This document shows positions 1 to 11,600 of a stretch of 64,000 bases of DNA, piece by piece (positions within the stretch are counted from its first letter, which is position 1; every line of letters begins with the position of its first letter). Origin of the DNA: Choristoneura fumiferana (taxonomy: Eukaryota > Arthropoda > Insecta > Lepidoptera > Tortricidae); NCBI RefSeq assembly GCF_025370935.1, contig NC_133482.1, positions 13,838,847-13,902,846 of the forward strand. Direction: 5' to 3'. The notes under the pieces were generated by a model, which was not told where the DNA came from, did not search any database, and saw nothing but the letters and a program-made list of their open reading frames with translations. The position numbers and the translations under genes were made by a program.

Positions 1-45
1 TAAGTACACATGTTTATCTCAAACCCGCGTCCCTTCTTTATCCAG

Positions 46-212
46 GCAAGCTGAGCGACCTGCCTCCCCCGCCGCCGTCGGAGAACCCCGACTACGTGCC
101 GTGCCCGCACTGCGGCCGCCGCTTCAACCAGGGCGCCGCCGACCGCCACATACCCAAGTGCGCCAACTTCCAGTTCAACAAGCCCAAACCGGCCGCCACC
201 AAGCGACGGTAA
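46..212 (+). CDS. ZC2HC1A: Last coding exon of a C2HC zinc-finger protein (ZC2HC1 family), 3' partial gene
   Basis: The exon follows an acceptor ending CCAG at 42-45; the first two bases complete a codon begun upstream, and reading runs in one frame to TAA at 210-212. It encodes a proline-rich lead (DLPPPPPSENPDYV) and then CPHCGRRFNQGAADRHIPKC, a Cys-x2-Cys...His-x3-Cys zinc knuckle spaced as in ZC2HC1 (FAM164) proteins, followed by a basic tail ending in KRR. That family usually carries two such fingers; this is probably the last, so the rest of the protein lies to the left of the window. The molecular role of the family is poorly known. The family call is firm; A versus C paralogue is not resolved. 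Confidence 0.88.
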
Positions 213-732
213 CAACACCACTACAAGACGGCTTCGGCGACAGATACAATCGAACTCTCTTGAACCCTTGAACTTCGCGACACAACTTGGAACTAAGCAT
301 ACCTAACTGTAGAAACGACCTGCTTCATAACCTGTGACCTAACAATAGATCCTTTGGTTTTAGACTAAGTAAAGAACGGTAAAAGTTGTAAACTCTCGCA
401 TGTATTGGGTCTGAGCATAGGTGCCAGTTATTAAATCTACAAACCTTGACAATAGCAACTTACTAACCATTTGGCTGTAAATAAATACTTAGACAATTTT
501 ATAGTTGAAAATACCACGAACGAAATTTTATAGGTATAGGTAAAATTGAGAGCCTTCAAATAAGTAATTCATATTCTAGAAAAAAAATATCGATCGAGTT
601 TTTTTATACCTTAATAACTTTTTTATAATAAGAACTACTTACGAATTAAAATTTGGTTAATTTTTACTAAGACAATTTGTGAGACATTTTCGGCCTTGTA
701 TGCTAAGCAGTTTAGTTCCTTAAATTAATATA
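213..732 (+). other. 3' UTR of the ZC2HC1 gene and spacer
   Basis: AT-rich sequence with no open frame. AATAAA at 480-485 is a plausible polyadenylation signal for the zinc-finger gene. From about 500 to 732 nothing recognisable is seen; it would be the promoter/leader of the small ORFs if they are an independent gene. Confidence 0.5.
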
Positions 733-870
733 ATGTCTGACGAATTCAACTGGAAAGAAACAGCGTTTGGCAACGTTGGTTTGTGTACCGACATTTTCCT
801 TCAGGCAATCTTCACTTACTCACTGTTCTATTTAGTTAAAATATTCTTTGATATTATAACTCAAGACTAG
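733..870 (+). CDS. Small ORF 1 (45 aa), predicted single-pass membrane micropeptide
   Basis: ATG at 733 opens 45 codons ending TAG at 868-870. The N-terminus is polar and acidic (MSDEFNWKETAFG) and is followed by one hydrophobic stretch of about 22 residues (IFLQAIFTYSLFYLVKIFF) with a short acidic tail. The next ORF starts only 5 bases after the stop. I do not recognise a family. It looks protein-like rather than random: a low-complexity AT-rich background would not usually give a clean polar head plus helix. Real expression is not shown by the sequence. Confidence 0.45.
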   Translation: MSDEFNWKETAFGNVGLCTDIFLQAIFTYSLFYLVKIFFDIITQD

Positions 871-875
871 TAAAA

Positions 876-1103
876 ATGTCGGTTAAGGGGCATCATAGCG
901 TTCAAACAGAATTGGCAGAAGTTAATACTTGGCAGCATTGTTTTTGGTGCAATTTTTTCAAAACTGTCAGTCTTCAGGACATTCTGATCCGCTTAGGTTT
1001 TGCCGCAGTTGTGTATTACGCGTTAGGAATTGTGATGAATTTCTTGGTCGATGTATTCTGTCCGGAGACGGGAGTCGAGCGGGAGTCGCGACGCTGGCGG
1101 TGA
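876..1103 (+). CDS. Small ORF 2 (75 aa), predicted single-pass membrane micropeptide
   Basis: ATG at 876 has an A-rich leader (TAAAAATGTC), a good insect start context, and the frame closes with TGA at 1101-1103. Like ORF 1 it begins Met-Ser, has a polar head, and then a hydrophobic segment (ILIRLGFAAVVYYALGIVM, around residues 36-54) followed by NFLVDVFCPE. The last 15 or so residues are basic and less convincing, so a splice or shorter product is possible. ORF 1 and ORF 2 share the order Met-Ser, polar head, D-I/L, aromatic-rich helix and V/I-x-F-x-D, so they may be old duplicates translated from one mRNA. No family recognised. Confidence 0.45.
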   Translation: MSVKGHHSVQTELAEVNTWQHCFWCNFFKTVSLQDILIRLGFAAVVYYALGIVMNFLVDVFCPETGVERESRRWR

Positions 1104-2592
1104 TGCCTCAAACATGCAGTTTTTGCGATGTGCTCCTTCTTTCTATGTGCAAGGCCAGCGGAAAAACGGGCTGTCAACTTCCTAAAACGGATAAGCAGCC
1201 TCGATCTAAGGGTAGCAAGCCGAACATCAGAGCGGCATAAAATGAGGGGCGGCCATCCACCACCCACCGCTAATATATGTACGGGCGGCGACATTTATCA
1301 TTGCCTGAAGCGGCTAAATACTCGTAGTTGGATATGTGATGAACGGGCCTGAAACCAGTACTCAAAAAAAAACATAAATATAGAAGAACATAGAACCTCC
1401 TCATTTTTCTGAAGTCGTTTAAAAATACCGCTGTAGCGCCCTTAGCGCCAACTACCGTCTTCAATTAGAGAAATCGTTACGAGTTCTAAGGCATAACTCG
1501 GTAACTCCGTCTGCAGATAACGAAAAGTTCCTGCTATTTCTACTTTACAAAAATATAACCTTAATTCTCGATTGAATGAATATTTTGCCACATTCAGTTT
1601 AGTTACTTCTAACTTATTTCGATCTGATTCAGTTTAAAACTCTCACTTCACTTCTCTGAGTGAAAAATATATTGACCAAACTCGACACTAAAATACTTCG
1701 AAACTTAAGTACTTAGCTAATATTATAACTACGTTAGAATTTGCCATATGAATGTTGGGACCTAATTTTTAAGAGGAAGTTACACAAACTTTATGAAACT
1801 TAGGCGAGGTGTTTAAAGTTAGTTAACAGTGAGATTTTTATAATAATTACTTTGGATTGTTTGAATAGTCCGCATCAGATGGTTTGGATTTATCACTAAA
1901 TAAATGTTTATTAATTAAAATATTTATTCCAAAACATGTGACGTGGACTTAGAGAATTATGGAATTATGCTTTTAAAATGTTAACATGCTGATGTTATTG
2001 GACTTTTAAAATGTACTTTATATTATTAGCAGTTGTTTTATTTCATACTATAAGCACGAGTTGCATTATGACCCTCAGATCTGGAAGCCGAAATTTACTT
2101 TAGTTTTAATATATTTATACTAAAATATACGTACGTAAATTTCGGGAAGCCGAAATTTATTTCAGAGAAAATCTTCCAACGACGCTAGATCCACTCAAAA
2201 AGAAAATAGTATGCGCGTACGGCCTCTGAATAAAAAAATTGGGTTTTCGTAATTTGGGATTGAGCCTTTTTTATGCACTAATTTGTTCAGAAAGTAAAGA
2301 AGCCCGGCATTTTCAAAGAAAAGTGTACCCTTTCTTTTTGTTGCAGTTTTGGAAAAAATGTGGTGTTTCCTACTCAGGATCAAGAGCACAATTGATTCAG
2401 ATAGTATAAAAAAATGTCCCCAAAAAAAATTCCAAATTTCAAAAAAAATAAAGCGAACACATGTTACTAATAAAACAAAAAAAAACAAAACTCGTCAATG
2501 CTCATGATATATTATTCTTTCACAACACGGTACAAAACAAAATGCAAAGCGTGCCGCTATACAGCGCGGCCTAACTGTTTCGATGCGCGGAG
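1104..2592. other. Intergenic stretch between small ORFs and the CD98hc 3' end
   Basis: AT-rich, with no convincing gene. 1104-1330 is more GC-rich, with short overlapping frames but no recognisable domain. A direct repeat of GGAAGCCGAAATTTA occurs near 2085 and 2145. The 3' UTR of CD98hc must run leftward from 2592, but no clear minus-strand AATAAA was found close by. Confidence 0.4.
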
Positions 2593-2692
2593 TTACTCTT
2601 CTGCTTCGGTCTTGGGGACGAACGAGAGTACGACGGACGCGGCCGCCGGCACCGCCACGTCGTTGCTGTCCACGCTCAAGTTGCTCGTGTAA
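2593..2692 (-). CDS. CD98hc: CD98hc last coding exon 12 (residues 575-607)
   Basis: After acceptor TTCCAG: YTSNLSVDSNDVAVPAAASV, VLSFVPKTEAEE and TAA (2595-2593). The final strand ends VVLSFVP as in other amylase-fold C domains. Confidence 0.92.
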
Positions 2693-5600
2693 CTGGAACA
2701 GAGATAAAGAGTTAGACAGAGATAGATAGGGCCTAGTCAAATTATTTATAATCTTTTACTGATATTTAAATGACTGAATGATATGAATATGACTAAAGTT
2801 TTAATTTTAATATCGACTCTAATAGTTTTCTGTCATCTTACCGTGCGATGAAAAATCCGAACCCTGCTTATATAATTTATCAACGAGCGCAACGGTAATA
2901 CGTGTATCGAAGTAATATATGTTTGATATTAATTCAATCTTCTCAAAAACTGTCAACTATACGGGACCATAAAATCTCAACTCGTATAATCAGTAGGTTC
3001 ACGAAAAATGGTGTTAAGTATATCAAAGGACCATTTATGTATTTTGTCCATTATTATTGTATCAACGTATCGTATACTAACTTGGTGAGCATTTTGACGG
3101 CGGGCGAGACGCGGTGCACGGTGACTTTAGCGGGCACGGCCGGCAGCTTGGACAGGTCGGCGCGCAGCCGGGACCCGCTGGGGTTCCACACCGCCACGTA
3201 GCCCGTGTGGCCCGCCTTCCATCTGCACACAAACTAATTGGTTACAAGGACACGAGGAATCTATGGCGCGCATTGACGGTAGGCAGGGCTAGTATTGCCT
3301 ACCCTGGAATTGATCCGCTGCACGCCAATAGGACATAGACCTATGGTCGCTTGTTAAGGCCAGAGGCTGTATTGTCTAACGCGCTGACGTTCGCGATGGC
3401 ATTCATTCTTTCTACCCTCGTCTTATACCGTGTGCCCGAAAGAAGTGGTGAAAACGAACGGTTTTCCGAAATGAACAATTTTTAATTGACAATTGACAAA
3501 ATTTAAAAAGTTCATGATTCAAGCCATAGTTGTTATATGCTCTTTGATTCAAGCCTCGTCGGTACCTTATCGACCAAAAATTCTACATAAAAAAAATACA
3601 AAAAGATAGTCTTGAATCATGGTCACTATGGTGTACACTATCAATTTAAGTGTTGACTTTACATACTGAAAAAAAAACTTTGTTTCGTAAAAATGTCGTT
3701 CTAAGCGTCAAGCGTTATTGATAACTTCGAACGTTGAACACAAACGAATATGCTAAAAACGACCGGATTATTCGCGGTAGTTCCTTTGGCTGTTTCTTCG
3801 ATGGAACTATTGCGTTTTTTCTTCACAAGGCTTGAAGGAACTAGTGCCGAAAAAAACGCAATAGTTCCATCGAAGAAACAGCCAAAGGAACTACCGCGAA
3901 TAATCCAAACGTCCGTATGCAGAAAAAACGCTATTTTGAAATCGCTTCGAATTTTTGAAAATGTCTGCGTCCGAATTGCTCTAAAGAAGAATACAGTAAA
4001 ATCACAGTATAGTAAGTAGAGTATAACCTGGCGACGGCGAGCGCAGTGGCGGAGTCGTCGCGGGCGGGCACGGCCTGCACGTGCCAGCGGCCGTGCTCGA
4101 TGCTCGCGTCAGACCGCAGCGCCACCAGCCGCGAGAGGGACTCCGTCTGCGACAAAACATGACATAATAAGAGTTCCACCAGGACCCCATTGCATAAAGG
4201 TCTCATGTAGCCGCTCGTCGCCCGTTTGCAGTGATAAATCTGGTTTGAGTTTTATCGCTGGAAAAGAACAAGACATCTAGTCAATATCCGAAAAACACTG
4301 TTATTTTATTTTGTTTTCATTGTCCTCGATTTCTTTAATTTGTACCACTGCCACGACTACCACTAAGGAGGCTAAGAAATGGCAGCTACCAAGACCAAGA
4401 TCATTCCTGCAAGCAGCCATGTTGACGCTTCTGTGCGACGCGGCGACTTTGACGCTACTTTTTTGAGTCCGCGGAAATTCGAAATAGGGTCGCGTGACCA
4501 GATTTGTCGCTGCAAACCACCTTAATACTCATACTTTATTACGAATTAATTTAATTTGAGTTTATTCTTGAAAGAGAAAGCAATATTTTTAATAATAGAG
4601 GACTGACAATGAAAGAAAACCGTGTGGCATCGGCTACCAGTCAGCGTTACCTGGGCTTGTCCACCTCCACACGGCAATACGGCGCAACCACATTTCACCT
4701 AGCTCTTTAAGTTCAGGACAAAAAAATAACCTACACCTACTCAAAAAATTCTACTTAGTCTGTTGAACGTAATCTATCAGTATTAAGTTTAGGACAAAAA
4801 AACCTACACCTTCTCAAAAAACTCTACTTAGCCAAGAGAACGTAATCTATCAGTATTTTTCACATAGTACTTTTTGGCACAAGATTCTCACCTCGGTGGT
4901 GTCGTTTGCTTCCACCAGCTGGTCCCAGTTGAGAACGGGCGCGGCGGGCAGCAGCAGAGCAAATGCTGCCAACTCGTCGCCGCCGCTCGCGGTGGTCAAC
5001 TGGAATAAGACAAGGAGTTGAACATGGATATACAACTTATATGGAACATGGTTACGTTTCAACGGATATAACAAAATTCTACTCTAATTGTAAATGCGAA
5101 AGTTTGGAAGTGCGTGCGCACGTGACTGTTACTGCTTCGAATCTATTACCTTGTCGAGTTTCTTGCCGAATCATTTAAATATATCTTTAGACATTCATAA
5201 GTGCTGGTTATAAGTTATAACCTAAATTGAATAAAGATATTTTCGCGTTAACTTGGACTTCACGCCAAAACGGCTGGACGCATGAAGATAAAATAAGGTA
5301 TGGAGTTAGCTGAATGTCTGGAATAAAACTCAGGGTATTTTTATCCAGACTTATATTCCCACTGGATTGGGATAAAATCCCGAAATATCAACCGCTAAGT
5401 TGACAGAAATTTGAAACGGATATCTCCCTGTCGACAGTTTTAGAATAGGTGGGATAACAATATAGCGTACCTGTAACGCGGGCCAGCGTGGCAGGCGCGC
5501 TTTGAGTTTGGCGGCGACGTCGGCCGGCGCGGCGTCGGCGGGCAGCGGCGCCGCCGCCTGCGGCCGGAGCCCGGTCAGGTTGCGGTCCAGCAGGAACAGC

Positions 5601-8600
5601 TCTGTCAGGTTGCCGGTCTCTCGCAGAGTGAACACGGTTTCGCCTGAAACGAATAGAAATAAGTTTTGTTTAAAAAATCAGTTTGTCATATCCTACTAAT
5701 ATTGTTTAAATGCGAAGTTTGTAAATCTGTTTGTTTGTTACTGCATCACGTCTAAACCGCTGAACCGATTTAGATGAAATTCGGTATACAGATAGTTTGA
5801 GTTTCAGGGAAGGACAAAGGATAGTTTTTATCCCGGGAAATGGCATATTTCCCGCAGAATAGCGATAAAAGAATTCTACGCGGACGGAGTCGCGGGTAAC
5901 AGGCTAATTTTCATAATATTTGCACTTTTGGGTAGGATAGTGATTTGTATACGCATTAGGTTAATTTAACACAGTGGTTACAACCACCGTCCAATTAAGC
6001 TGTGTATAGACTTCGCGCGGCAAACCATAATACGCAGCTATAAATAAACACTATGCTACCGTTAAATAAAATGCCACTGTTCTATAGAGGAGTATGGTGA
6101 TGGATGTGATAGTACCTCATTGTTAAAAAGTAAGAAATATTATTTGCTAACATCTACTCAAACACCAAATACCTAATTAATCAATTATTTTCTTTTTTTC
6201 TTTCTTATGAAATAACTGCCAATACTTAGTTAAATACTATTTAATTTAATCTTGCATATTTTGACAGTTTTCATGTATATTTCTAGCATTTACCATGCAT
6301 ATTTCATATAATACGATCTCTAATGATCAGCATATTCCATTGGAGACGTATCTGAATATCGAAAATTAATGTATGTAAAGTTAACGACGGTCAAAATATC
6401 GAAAGTAGGTTAGGTTAGGTTCTATATTTTGACCATCGATTTAATTTTCGATATTCAGGCCCTATACCACGAAGTGCAAAACTCGAACTTCGTATGTTGC
6501 CGTCCCTCTGACGCTTATGTCATTTAATACGCGAGTGAAAGGGACGGTGCGATACGAACTTCGATTTGCGAGTTTCGTAGTAGCCCCTCAGATGCGTGCC
6601 CATTCCATTCGCATGCCAATTCCTCTTGTTTTTTCACACTATGACGCCACGTTGCGTCAGTCAACGGACCTGCACCGGGCGAGGCGGAGTTATCCTCGAC
6701 GACCTGCGACCAGTGCGCCAGCAGCGCGTCCAAGCCGGGCGCGTCAGCCGAGTGCTGGTGCCGCCAGAACTGGTAGTCGGAGAGCGCGGCGCCACGCCCG
6801 AGCGCGTCCGTCGCCGGCGCCGGCTGCTCTGGCAGGAGGGAGCTGTTCACGAGGATCAGACGGGCGGTATCCAGCCTGGAACAAGGAAGCTCGTACAATA
6901 CCATCGTTCATCATCCCAGCCGATATACGTCCCACTGCTGCTTTTAAATGTATTTTTAATAAATTCCACATGTTTTTTTTCCTGCATGTATTATTATTAA
7001 AACTATTTTGCACTATACAAAGTAGATAACCTGCTTACAGAGGAACGGTGCCCCTTTTTTACTTAAAAAGAGGCACTAGCGGTAATGTAATAATATGTAC
7101 CCCCAAGAAATTTAATAAATTATTATTTTTTACTGCTGGACACTCTGGGCAGCCTCCTCTCAGAATGAAGAGGGCTTGGGCCGTAGTTTCCACGCGAGTC
7201 CAATGCGGATTGAGTACTTCACACACATTACGGAATATGCTTTCATAAACACTAGAAGATACCGTCAGGCGACAACCAGAAGTCACTTACTGCAAAAAAA
7301 AATAGTGGAATATTAACCTTACGATGCTATGCATAAGTTAGTAAGATGGATAATCCCTTTTGACTTTAAGTGGTAATTAGTGACTTCTGGTAGTCACCCG
7401 AATATACCAGGCCGACCCATTTCGATCACGGCGAGCCACGTACCTAACACCGTCAGCGCCGGCCTTCATCCAAATCTTGAGCACGTTGTCAAATTGTTTG
7501 ACGACGGCAGGGTTCCCGAAGTTGAGGTCCGCGGTCCCTTGCTGCACCTGGTGCAAGTAGAACTGCTTGCGCGCTTCGCTGTAGCTCCAAGCTGGGCCAT
7601 TCCTGAACGCTACCTAAAAACAAACAAGTAGAAATATATATAAGTATCACACAAGGTTTGATAGGACTGGGTTAGTCATTGTCTCCTAATTCTGCTAATA
7701 TTTATTTAGATACAAGAGGCAAGTATATTGGGCACCTTTGCACCTAGTATGAGGCGGGGCGGTTTATTCGACTGATTCTGTATTTATCTCAACTTTTTGT
7801 TATTTATTTTAGATACAACTAAACCAATACTTAGTGGACATAAAAATATATATTTATAGAGTAGTGTCAAGTTATGCGATGCATCGGTGATTCGATTGTC
7901 ACGCCGCGGGATATCAAGTACGAGTATATATGTTAGTATGGATACGCCACTGAGCCAACGATACCGATTAAGCAGTCTGAAAAAATGTTATTTGATTGAA
8001 TGTAATAAAACAGATAATATTTAAAAAGCAACGTTGTTCTTAAAAACACATATTAAACATAATGTCGAAATTGTTAAGAACTTTATTCAAAAGTCAGAAG
8101 AACAATTACTTAAAACTAAGCCCCGAACACGACGCCTACATTGCCAAGGCATATCCATACTATCATATTGATTCAGGACATTCACTCCAGTGAACACCGA
8201 ATCACCAATCACTCCCGACTAAGAACTTACCCAGTCATTAGGTGGATTCGGTGCGTTGGCGGCGTCGTAACCTTTAGGGTTCTCCCAGATGAAATAGTCT
8301 TCGTATCCGGCGCTACGGTTCTCGCTCAGCTTGAACCATTCGTGCGTGATGTCCACATAGTTAGCCCACAGGTCCAAGATCACTCTGAAGATTTAGCCAA
8401 GATACGTAGAAGTTAACTCTACAGCGTGTTACCGACATGAGGCCACTTTTTAAAACTTAGTGGTAATGTTGCATTAGCAATTACATATTTTCAAGTGTAA
8501 GTCGAGAAACTTCACTAAAAGACTTCGTAGATTGTAATTATTTTCAACGTAGTGTGAGTGAATGCTGTGTTATGTTAGCGTCGTAATCAGATCATTATTG

Positions 8601-11600
8601 CTTGGTAAAAGTCATACTTTGGTATGGGAGTGTAGAGTTGAAAAAAAGTTTAATGTTCGAAAAATGCTGGTCAGCTATTTGTTAGAAAACAAACATAGTT
8701 ACTAAAATAAATTCGTTTCTGCATTAAAGACTTATATAATTTATGGTGTCAAGAAACTGGTAACACAGCACAGTACCAATTAATTTAAAATTTATAGAAC
8801 TGTCATTCCTAACGGTTTTTACTATTCAACGTTACTTTTTACAAGCTTCAACTTTTATTTAACTGCCAATGTACAAACATATTGGCTAAGGTCAAATTCG
8901 CTTTCAGTGATCAAACTCAAAAAAAAAAAATCGGATTAACTCACTTAAGACCTCTATCCTTAATCGGCGCCACCATTTTCTTGAAGCGCTCAACACATTC
9001 GGCCGACGTCAGCACGTGATACGGGTCTTCGCCGCACGCCATGGCCGTGAATATGCCTGCCGCGTGCGAACTCTGTGGCAGACCTGCGTCATCGTCGGAC
9101 ATGCCCATCATCTCCACTAGAGGGCCTTTCTCGAACCTGTTCAACATACGATAAAATGTAAAACTTCCTTTACTTATGACCAACCGAATATTCAGTTTCA
9201 GTTTTGTTTTCAGCCAAAAATCGGGTTAAATTAAGAGTTCATAAATCATCTCAGGTAGATCGGTTTACTTCGAGTAAGTTCGTGACTTGAAATTGATAAT
9301 TTAAATAGGACGATTAATGGGGACGTTTGAGCCGGGTACGGTGCACGAGGGAGGGTTTTAGGTTAGTTTTTATGACGAAGCATGTTGCGGATGACTTTAG
9401 TGTAATGTAGTATAGCTTAGTTTATAGTTTAGATGATTAAGCCTTAGTTTTTAGGTATAGGTGTTGTTTTTTTGTCAAATTATAAATTGAATATTTAAAT
9501 AGTAAGTATAAAACAAAGTCGCTTTCCCCGTATGCCTGTGTCAAAGTGTACCTATAGTTGTATACTCCTCCTGAACTCGTAACGGATTTCGATGCGGTTT
9601 TCACTGTTAGTTAATAATGTATAGCAGTAGATTTAAACATAAAATATTTACTAGCAACACGCCCAGGCTTCACACGGGTGTAAATTGAAAAAAAGTGAAA
9701 AATGTTGTTACCGGTCTTGTTTACAGAATTTCTGTGATGCCGGAGCTGGGCTAGTGCATCATAAATAATGAACTATTTTTACATACTTTCTGCTAACGTG
9801 ATTTTTACACAAAGGTATATACGAACTAATACAGTTTGCAATGCATCTACAACAAATTAATTATTAGTACCAGCACTAGATTTCCGCGTAGTTTTACCTT
9901 TATCCCCTAAAAGGAACAAAGCTAATTTTGTCTTCCTTATGCTACTTGAAATTCTGTTGCATCTAAATAAGAGTCTATATCACAAGCACGTGTAAAGATA
10001 ATTGCAATTTTCTTATATCTAAATAGATCTTCGTAATTAAGAATGATAGTAATGACATATAGATCCGAGACGTTCACTATAGGCCTTACTATAGGCTCTT
10101 ATAAATAGGCTCGGGGTTTCTCTAAGGGGTCGAATCAGTAATGAGGAGATACTTAGAAGAACAAGGGTCACCGACATAGCCAAGCGAATTGCCATATTGG
10201 GCCATAGGTATAGCACGGAGAACAGATGGCCGTTGGGGCCGAAAAGTTCTCGAGTGGAGACCGCGGAATGGCAAGCGCAGCGTAGGACGTCCACCAACGA
10301 GATGAACGGATGACCTGGTTAAAGCCGCGGCTTCACGGTGGATGCAGACCACTGTCAACCGAAGCGACTGGAGATCTATGGGGGAGGCCTATGTCCAACA
10401 GTGGACGTCCTACAGCTGAGATGATGATGATGATGATGATGATGATGAATTGAAAATTAGTAACATTGTCAAAGATTAAATTAAGAAAATTACTAACAGA
10501 AATAACCCAATGGACACTTGGGTAAAAGAGCTTTTTCTTGTCCCATTAAACTTATTTAAGTTTAAATTTTAATGATTTTCCTTTCATTTAATCTACCACG
10601 TTTGTTAAAGAGATTTATTTGATCCTTATGAAACTTATATGATCTGATGATCTTACCTCAAGTTCTTTGGATTAGACCTGACATAAGACCACCAGATGCT
10701 GTTAAGTTTTCGTCAAAAACAAGTGTTAGCTTCGATTCGTTTACATTTTTTTAATATACCAATTATTAATGAACTAGGTACTATGCTACTAAGTTATCTA
10801 AATAAGTGAAAACAACTCGCCATACTCTGTACTTTCCTAAAACAAGTTAAACTACCCCACTTTATGGAGTGAACAATGTTGTACAAACTAACCCTTGGAT
10901 ACCAAACGAGCATTCTATTTTCTTGATCATCAACTTGAAATAAACAAAAGATAACGCGTGATTAGCTGTATTGAAGAAAAACAATTATACATTATACTTG
11001 TGGTAAAATTATTATTTCCAAATTCACACATAGAAAATTACAGAAATTAAAACAAAACAAATAACGAGAAAACATCTTTAACAAATAAAAAGAAAAAAAA
11101 ACCTTGCAAGTTTCTACTGAACTGAACTATTTTTGTGAATTTATAATTTTTGCTTACTTCTAGCGGTCGGCTCGATAGACTTGTAATTTGGTCAGCAAAA
11201 ATTCATTTTTAAATAGTTTCTTTAAAAATAACTAAGTTAATAGTAGACTGCCAAAACAATGTTACAGCAGGCTACTACAAAATTCGAAGTTCATGTCGTT
11301 CGGTCCCTCTGACACTACTTATTCTATTTAATACGAGAGCGAGAGGGACGGTACGATACGAACTTCGATTTTCGAACTTCGAATTAGGCCCTCAGGCTCT
11401 ACAGGCACATCCTCCATCGTCGACGAGAAGAGTTGGCTTAGGATCCCTAAGACGCATGCCTGTATCAAACAGGCTACCACGTCATGTCACGTCACCAAGT
11501 CTTAAGTACCCGCACGTTTATGGCACCACAGGCAGCGAGTTTAAGACATTAGTTGAACGTAGTAAAAAGGATCCAAAGCTCTGTCATGGCATTCTTTGTC

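Larger units (their letters stand above)
2693..5470 (-). other. CD98hc: CD98hc introns 8-11 (exons 9-11 lie between)
   Basis: Introns 2693-3081, 3223-4027, 4147-4891 and 5000-5470. Apart from the hairpin at 3765-3906, the repeat at 3480-3630 and the tandem pair at 4708-4856, I see no features. Confidence 0.6.

Noticed and set aside
1104..1350. Further exons of the small-ORF gene
   Set aside because: Short frames exist, but no consistent splice phases or recognisable domain support them.
6517..7029. A 170-aa plus-strand protein
   Set aside because: It is the antisense shadow of CD98hc exon 7 plus MITE sequence; Arg/Pro/Ala-rich composition follows from GC-rich codons read backwards.
10420..10447. 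A CRISPR-like or regulatory array
   Set aside because: It is a GAT microsatellite at an RTE tail; there are no spacers.
10127..10448. An active retrotransposon
   Set aside because: Only the last part of the reverse-transcriptase ORF and the GAT tail remain, and the upstream frame is broken.
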